This document shows positions 6,846 to 10,715 of a stretch of DNA of 10,715 bases, one piece after another. This stretch comes from Thiohalocapsa sp. (GTDB lineage Bacteria; Pseudomonadota; Gammaproteobacteria; Chromatiales; Chromatiaceae). The stretch's first letter is position 1, and each line of letters opens with the position of its first letter. The stretch spans positions 1 to 10,715 of the forward strand of contig NZ_JAIFKJ010000244.1 of NCBI RefSeq assembly GCF_019695415.1, read 5' to 3'. Under the pieces are notes generated by a model. That model was not told where the DNA came from, ran no database searches, and worked only from the letters and a program-made list of their open reading frames with translations. The translations under genes and the position numbers were made by a program.

Positions 6846-8021
6846 ATGATCCAACACCGCTTCACTTGCATGTCCGTTTTCACCCTCTTTCTCGCGGCAG
6901 GTGCCCTTGTCCCAGTGGCCGCCGCGGAGGAGGCCGCCGGCATGCTGCCGGGCCAGGACGAGATCCAAGACACCGCAACGACGGTGGTGGAAACCGCCCG
7001 TGTCGCAGGTCTCGACGACTTGCTCACAAGGCTCGCGGACAAGCGGGTGGTCTATGTCGGCGAGTCCCACGACCGCTACGAGGACCATCTGAATCAGCTG
7101 AGCATCATCCGCGGGCTGCACGAGCAGGGGCGATCGCTCGCCATCGGCATGGAGTTTTTTCAGCAGCCCTTTCAGGCGGCCCTGGACGAGTTCATCGCCG
7201 GTGCAATCAGCGAGGCGGAGTTCCTGCGGCGGACGGAGTACTTTACCCGTTGGCGCTTCGACTATCGTCTTTACCGGCCCATCCTGCGCTTCGCCCGCGA
7301 GCACGGCATTCCGCTCATCGCCCTGAATCTGCCCAAGGAGATCACCGATCAGGCGGGCGATGGCGGCATCGCATCTTTGAGCCCGGAGCAGGCGGCACAG
7401 ATTCCCACGGATATGGATCGCGATGACCCGGCGTACCGCGAGCGGGTGGAGGCGGTGTTCGCCATGCACCCCAAGGACGAGGATGCCGACTTCGAGCACT
7501 TTCTCGACGTGCAGCTCCTGTGGGATGAGGGTATGGCCGAGCGCGCCGTCGCCTACCTGCGCGCACATCCGGACAAGACCCTGGTCGTGCTGGCCGGCAC
7601 TGGGCATGTCGAATACGGTCAGGGCATCCCGCAGCGGGTGGCGCGGCGCATCGAAGTGCCAGCGGCCACGGTGGTGAGCGGCAGCATGCGGCCCTTCGAT
7701 CCAGCGCTGGCGGATTTCATTCTCTATCCGCAACGGGTCGATCTACCGGCCACAGGCCTGCTCGGCGTCATGCTTGACACAGAGGCCGAGGGCCAAGGTC
7801 TCGGCGTGCAGGGCTTCAGCGAGAACAGCGGCGCCAAGGCCGCGGGGGTCGAGACCGGGGACCGTATCGTGAGCGTCGGCGACAGCAGCATCGACAGCTA
7901 TGCGGACATCCGCATCGCATTGATGGACAGCCGCCCGGGTGACACCCTCCCGGTGCAGGTGCTGCGCGACAAGGTCATCGGTGGCAGCGAGCGCCTCACC
8001 TTCGAGGTGGAGCTGCACTAG
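6846..8021 (+). CDS. Exported ChaN/Tiki-fold (haem-binding uptake type) protein with C-terminal PDZ domain
   Basis: A 391-residue secreted protein. The signal peptide covers residues 1-27 (hydrophobic 10-25, cleavage after VAAA). There is no lipobox, unlike ChaN lipoproteins. The ChaN-like domain (PF04187 type, Tiki superfamily) spans about 55-280, with the paired GxxH signatures GESH 72-75 and GTGH 251-254 and the acidic GMEFF 101-105. These motifs are shared with ChaN, TraB/PrgY and Tiki proteins, whose activities include haem binding and, for Tiki, metal-dependent proteolysis. Residues about 303-389 form a PDZ domain (GLLGVML start, GAKAAGVETGDRIVSVG core), probably binding a peptide C-terminus or a partner. 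The ATG at 6846 is chosen because it begins the signal peptide; an ATG at 6870 (Met9) is an alternative. Upstream in-frame sequence from 6303 runs antisense through the peptidase gene and is not coding. Divergence from the M1-like peptidase suggests a joint periplasmic role. Haem or iron handling is inferred from the family name only. Confidence 0.88.
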   Translation: MIQHRFTCMSVFTLFLAAGALVPVAAAEEAAGMLPGQDEIQDTATTVVETARVAGLDDLLTRLADKRVVYVGESHDRYEDHLNQLSIIRGLHEQGRSLAIGMEFFQQPFQAALDEFIAGAISEAEFLRRTEYFTRWRFDYRLYRPILRFAREHGIPLIALNLPKEITDQAGDGGIASLSPEQAAQIPTDMDRDDPAYRERVEAVFAMHPKDEDADFEHFLDVQLLWDEGMAERAVAYLRAHPDKTLVVLAGTGHVEYGQGIPQRVARRIEVPAATVVSGSMRPFDPALADFILYPQRVDLPATGLLGVMLDTEAEGQGLGVQGFSENSGAKAAGVETGDRIVSVGDSSIDSYADIRIALMDSRPGDTLPVQVLRDKVIGGSERLTFEVELH

Positions 8022-8094
8022 ATTGCTTCACCGCGCGTTATGCTTGCGGAGGCGTCTGATTTTCGATGCCGCCTCATGATCCGGACGCCCGTAG

Positions 8095-8163
8095 GGCTGA
8101 GGGCAGACGGCTGATGAATAGACACTGCCGGCGGTGTGGAAGTCCGGCTCTCAGCCCTCAGCC
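8095..8163. repeat. Nested inverted repeats in the 217-base gap before trhP
   Basis: The gap 8022-8238 holds no credible gene. A perfect 10-base inverted repeat, GGCTGAGGGC at 8095-8104 and GCCCTCAGCC at 8154-8163, encloses a 16-base near-palindrome at 8122-8137 (one G-U pair in RNA). A further 6-base pair, CCGGAC 8081-8086 with GTCCGG 8142-8147, crosses the large stem in pseudoknot fashion. Just upstream GAGGCG 8049-8054 can pair with CGCCTC 8070-8075 and could help end the ChaN transcript, without a T tract. The function is unknown: a structured leader, operator or small RNA are all possible. Confidence 0.45.
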
Positions 8164-8238
8164 TTGGCGAAAACAGACTGGTGTCATTCTGGCGATCCGG
8201 TTGCTCGTCGGCCTACGGCATCGCCTCGCTAGTCATAC

Positions 8239-9621
8239 ATGTCCATGACCACGACCGCGCACCACAAGCCGGAGCTGTTGGCCCCGGCGGGGACCCTCAA
8301 AAACCTCCGCTACGCCCTTGCCTACGGCGCCGATGCCGTCTACGCAGGTGCGCCGCGCTACAGCCTGCGGGTGCGCAACAACGACTTCGATCAGCGTAAT
8401 CTCGCCGCGGGCATCGACGCGGCTCACGCCCTTGGCCGGCGCTTCTATCTCGCCGCCAATGCACTGCCCCACGGTGCAAAGGTCAAGACCTTCCTCGACG
8501 ACATGGCCCCGGTGGTGGCCCTCGGCCCCGATGCCCTGATCATGGCGGACCCGGGGCTGATCCTGCTGGTGCGCGAGCGCTGGCCCGACCTGCCTGTGCA
8601 TCTGTCGGTGCAGGCCAACACCACCAATGCCGCCGCGGTGCGCTTTTGGCAGCGGCAAGGCGTTGCCCGTGTCATTCTCTCCCGGGAGCTCTCGCTGGAC
8701 GAGATCGCCGAAATTCGTGCCGCCTCCCCGGACATGGAGCTGGAGGTGTTCGTGCATGGCGCCGTCTGCATCGCCCACTCCGGGCGCTGCCTGCTGTCCG
8801 GCTACTTCAACCACCGGGACGCAAACCAGGGTACCTGCACCAACGCCTGTCGCTGGGAGTACCGGGTCGCCGGCGTGGCGTCCGTAGACGAAGCCCAGGC
8901 GCAGGCCTCGGGTGCGGCAGGCGCGCCCGCCGGGACTCTCCCGGAGGCGGCGCTGCTCGCCGCCGAGCCTGCACCGGCCACTGCCCGTCACCCAGACGCG
9001 GACGCCGTTTGGCTGCTGGAAGAGGCCAAGCGACCCGGCGAGTACATGCCCGTGTTCGAGGACGAGCAGGGCACTTACATCATGAACGCCAAGGACCTGC
9101 GGGCGGTGCAGCATGTTGCGCGTCTGGCCGCGATGGGCATCGACTGCGTCAAGATCGAGGGCCGCACCAAGTCGCATTACTACACCGCGCGCACCACGCG
9201 GGTGTATCGCCACGCCATCGACGACGCCGCCGCAGGCCGACCCTTCGACGCCAAGTTGCTGGAGGAGCTCGACGCGCTTGCCAACCGGGGCTACACCGAG
9301 GGCTTCTACCGCCGGCATGCCCCGTCTGCGCTGCAGAATTACGCCGAGGGCGCCTCGCGTAACCGCCAGCGCATTTTCGTCGGAGAGATCGTCGGTCCGG
9401 CCGAGGCCCCCGGGCTGGTCAGCGTCGCGGTGAAGAATCGCTTCGCCGAGGGGGACGACCTCGAGCTGCTGACACCACAGGGGCAGCACAGGTTTCGGGT
9501 CGCCGGTATGCTCGGCCCCGACGGGAAGCCTCTGCACACGGCACCGGGCGACGGTTGGCACGTAAGCTTACCCTTGTCCTGGCCGGAGAGCCGTCATGGC
9601 CTCTTGACGGCTGCGCTCTGA
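8239..9621 (+). CDS. trhP: tRNA hydroxylation protein TrhP (YegQ), peptidase U32 family
   Basis: A 460-residue U32-family protein. In E. coli TrhP uses a prephenate-dependent route to form 5-hydroxyuridine at tRNA position 34, the precursor of the cmo5U/mo5U wobble modifications. The N-terminal barrel shows PELLAPAGTLKN (11-22), GADAVYAG (30-37), SLRVRNN, GPDALIMADPG and HLSVQAN, all as in YegQ. The U32 signature lies at 169-206 (EVFVHGAVCIAHSGRC onward). Cysteines C177, C184, C200 and C204 fit the iron-sulfur ligands known for this family. The C-terminal half carries RPGEYM, EDEQGTYIMNAKDLR and KIEGRTKS, followed by the U32 C-terminal domain. Length is close to E. coli (453), with an Ala-rich linker at 210-256 slightly longer than usual. 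The start is confined to ATG 8239 or ATG 8245 by an in-frame TAG at 8230-8232; no clear ribosome binding site precedes either. It acts in the cytoplasm despite the 'peptidase' family name. Confidence 0.95.
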   Translation: MSMTTTAHHKPELLAPAGTLKNLRYALAYGADAVYAGAPRYSLRVRNNDFDQRNLAAGIDAAHALGRRFYLAANALPHGAKVKTFLDDMAPVVALGPDALIMADPGLILLVRERWPDLPVHLSVQANTTNAAAVRFWQRQGVARVILSRELSLDEIAEIRAASPDMELEVFVHGAVCIAHSGRCLLSGYFNHRDANQGTCTNACRWEYRVAGVASVDEAQAQASGAAGAPAGTLPEAALLAAEPAPATARHPDADAVWLLEEAKRPGEYMPVFEDEQGTYIMNAKDLRAVQHVARLAAMGIDCVKIEGRTKSHYYTARTTRVYRHAIDDAAAGRPFDAKLLEELDALANRGYTEGFYRRHAPSALQNYAEGASRNRQRIFVGEIVGPAEAPGLVSVAVKNRFAEGDDLELLTPQGQHRFRVAGMLGPDGKPLHTAPGDGWHVSLPLSWPESRHGLLTAAL

Positions 9622-9639
9622 AGCCCGGCCGAGCCGTCA
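9589..9639. repeat. Competing hairpins across the trhP stop codon
   Basis: TGACGGCT at 9605-9612 is the exact complement of AGCCGTCA at both 9589-9596 and 9632-9639, the latter two being part of a 10-base direct repeat (gagccgtcat at 9588-9597 and 9631-9640). Two mutually exclusive 8-base stems are thus possible, one inside the last trhP codons and one spanning its stop at 9619-9621. No T tract follows, so terminator function is unproven. Confidence 0.4.
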
Positions 9640-9723
9640 TTGGGCGGGCAGTGGCAGCCGTGACTGATCAGCGGCGCAATGCGCGTTGTCGTCGCTCGGT
9701 GCACGCGCTCGGCGGCTCGGGCT

Positions 9724-9731
9724 GCTATCGT
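9724..9731 (+). promoter_or_regulatory. Possible -10 for the CopD-like membrane gene
   Basis: TATCGT at 9726-9731 matches the -10 hexamer in 4 of 6 positions. The preceding bases (tg then c, 9723-9725) resemble the extended -10 TGn. It lies about 39 bases before the ATG at 9770. No -35 is visible at the right distance. Confidence 0.3.
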
Positions 9732-9769
9732 GTTACACGAGACTGGGTCCGAATCCAGTTGATCCCGAC

Positions 9770-10279
9770 ATGAGTGACAATCTCCTGCATGCCGCCGTGG
9801 TCGCCGCGCGCGAGGTCGCGAACCTGCTACTGCTGGGCGGACTATTCTTCGTGTTGTTCGTCCAGCTCCCGGCCATCGCGCGCCTCAAGTCTGCCCGCAT
9901 GCGTCTGGCGCTGCGCAAGGCGAGCTTCGGGCGCATGTTTCTATGGGGCTGGCTCGGGCTCGCGGTGCTGTGGTTGACGGCACTCTACGACCTGCTGCAG
10001 TCAGACGCTCCGCTGCCGGCCTACAGCGGCGCCGCTTTGGCGCTAGCAGCATTGTTCACACTGCTGTTTCTGATCGCCCAGTTCGGGCTGTACATGCAGT
10101 CCATTATTTCGCTGGAGGAGGGTAACGCCGAGCGCGCGGCCTGGCTCAACCACCAGCTGCGCTGGGTGCTGCATCTGGCATTCTTGCTGGCCCTGTCGAT
10201 TTTGTTGCTGCATCAGCTCGGGCCGGTGCTCGTGCCGCCCGAGGGGTTTTCGCTGCCGGCGCTGCTGCCGGCATCCTGA
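9770..10279 (+). CDS. Four-helix inner-membrane protein, CopD-like
   Basis: A 169-residue integral membrane protein with four predicted transmembrane helices at about 14-37, 56-76, 86-110 and 132-153. Loop 1 is basic (RLKSARMRLALRK), which by the positive-inside rule places it in the cytoplasm. The order GGLFFVLFVQLPAI, then basic loop, then FGRMFLWGWLGL resembles small CopD-domain proteins, which have been linked to copper or haem handling. His7, His128 and His135 are possible ligands, but I cannot confirm the family's conserved histidine. The ATG at 9770 is preferred over a TTG at 9686 because the intervening sequence is not membrane-like. It is separated from trhP by 148 bases that contain hairpins and a weak -10, so independent transcription is likely. 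Membrane topology is fairly secure, the CopD link tentative and the function unknown. Confidence 0.8.
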   Translation: MSDNLLHAAVVAAREVANLLLLGGLFFVLFVQLPAIARLKSARMRLALRKASFGRMFLWGWLGLAVLWLTALYDLLQSDAPLPAYSGAALALAALFTLLFLIAQFGLYMQSIISLEEGNAERAAWLNHQLRWVLHLAFLLALSILLLHQLGPVLVPPEGFSLPALLPAS

Positions 10280-10287
10280 GCGCGCCG

Positions 10288-10302
10288 CACGGCGGCGCCG
10301 TG
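10288..10302. terminator. GC hairpin after the membrane gene
   Basis: CACGGCG at 10288-10294 and CGCCGTG at 10296-10302 are perfect complements around one base, giving a six-pair stem with a three-base loop in RNA, eight bases after the stop codon. Its place suggests a terminator, but only TCT follows and no T run. Confidence 0.35.
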
Positions 10303-10353
10303 TCTACGCTTTCGGTCAGTGTGCGCTGGTTCGGGTATCCTCTGTCGTGAGGC

Positions 10354-10360
10354 AGGGGGA
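10354..10360 (+). promoter_or_regulatory. Ribosome binding site of the amidase gene
   Basis: AGGGGGA, eight bases before the ATG at 10369, is the strongest Shine-Dalgarno-like site in the window and decides the start of a gene whose end lies outside. A weak -10 (TATCCT 10336-10341, 4 of 6) stands just upstream. Confidence 0.6.
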
Positions 10361-10368
10361 ACACCATA

Positions 10369-10715
10369 ATGACCAGATCGGGCCTGGTGGCGCGCTGGCA
10401 GTCGTCACCTCGGCACACGGGCGCAGCCGGTTTGATTGTGGCGCTGGCCATCCTAGTGCTGAGCACGCCTGTCGGCGCCGAGGATGCTCCGGCGCCGCAG
10501 AGTTTCGAGGTCATCGAGGCCGGCATCGCGTCGGTCCAGGCCGCCTTCGACGCCGGCATCCTCACCGCAGCGGAGCTGACCCGCAGCTATCTTGCGCGTA
10601 TCCAAGTTCCGGACCGGGACCGGCACCGGCCTAACACCCTCACCGCTGTACACGAACCCGCCGCGGAGGGCCCACCCGCCCACACCGCCACACGGGCCGC
10701 CGCCCCCCCCGCCAG
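10369..10715 (+). CDS. Exported amidase-signature family enzyme, N-terminal fragment
   Basis: The first 115 codons of a gene that runs off the window; the frame stays open to the last base. A signal peptide is clear: basic start (R3, R9, R15), hydrophobic 19-34, likely cleavage after VGA (37). The mature part begins with FEVIEAGIASVQAAFDAGILTA followed by ELTRSYLARIQ, the N-terminal helices of amidase-signature hydrolases, then NTLTAV, which corresponds to their LNA(V) segment. The Ser-cisSer-Lys catalytic residues lie beyond the window, so activity and substrate cannot be judged. The signal peptide implies action in the periplasm or outside. After about residue 94 the sequence stops matching the family: the usual NP-x-AL-x-EA helix is replaced by Pro/Ala-rich residues, and the DNA from 10650 on lacks T entirely. 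This is probably a sequence-quality problem at a contig end. The start is fixed by a strong ribosome binding site. Confidence 0.75.
   Translation, partial: MTRSGLVARWQSSPRHTGAAGLIVALAILVLSTPVGAEDAPAPQSFEVIEAGIASVQAAFDAGILTAAELTRSYLARIQVPDRDRHRPNTLTAVHEPAAEGPPAHTATRAAAPPA

Noticed and set aside
8164..8190. Promoter for trhP (TTGGCG ... CATTCT)
   Set aside because: The -10 matches only 3 of 6 and the spacer is 15 bases, no better than chance in this stretch.
8066..8248. Possible 60-residue small protein with a HCRRCG motif before trhP
   Set aside because: It overlaps the trhP start in another frame, has no ribosome binding site, and its one Cys-x2-Cys falls within the inverted-repeat region, which explains the sequence better.

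Overview
The window is a GC-rich bacterial chromosome segment with tightly packed genes. The best phylogenetic clue is the 8239-9621 gene. It encodes a TrhP/YegQ-type U32 protein that matches the Escherichia coli protein, as I remember it, nearly end to end. With the gene style around it, this suggests a high-GC gammaproteobacterium, possibly in or near the Ectothiorhodospiraceae/Chromatiales. That family-level placement is a guess. I see no tRNA, rRNA, insertion sequence, integrase, CRISPR array or phage gene, so this looks like core or near-core chromosome rather than an island.

Left part (1-4424, all + strand): a 5'-truncated superfamily 2 DEAH-type helicase of the YprA/MrfA type overlaps by ATGA a DEDD exonuclease of the YprB/MrfB type. 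This is the helicase-nuclease pair known in Bacillus subtilis as mitomycin repair factors. A well-formed promoter starts on the nuclease stop codon and leads into an orphan NarL/FixJ-type response regulator (3783-4424).

Middle part (4425-8021): a secreted M1-like zinc metallopeptidase lies on the - strand (4481-6685), convergent with the response regulator. It is divergent from a secreted ChaN/Tiki-fold protein carrying a C-terminal PDZ domain (6846-8021). The two share a 160-base divergent promoter region and are both predicted to be exported, so they may act together in the periplasm. The peptidase has zinc ligands at unusual spacing and lacks the GxMEN exopeptidase motif.

Right part (8022-10715, + strand): a 217-base intergenic stretch with nested inverted repeats precedes trhP (tRNA uridine-34 hydroxylation). 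Next come a four-helix membrane protein of CopD-like appearance and the start of an exported amidase-signature enzyme that runs off the window. The last ~66 bases contain no T and do not match the amidase consensus, which suggests a poor-quality contig end.

No clearly novel multi-gene system is visible. The two places most worth following are the mrfAB pair outside Bacillus, with its serine/glycine insert in the helicase, and the divergent M1-like/ChaN-PDZ secreted pair.
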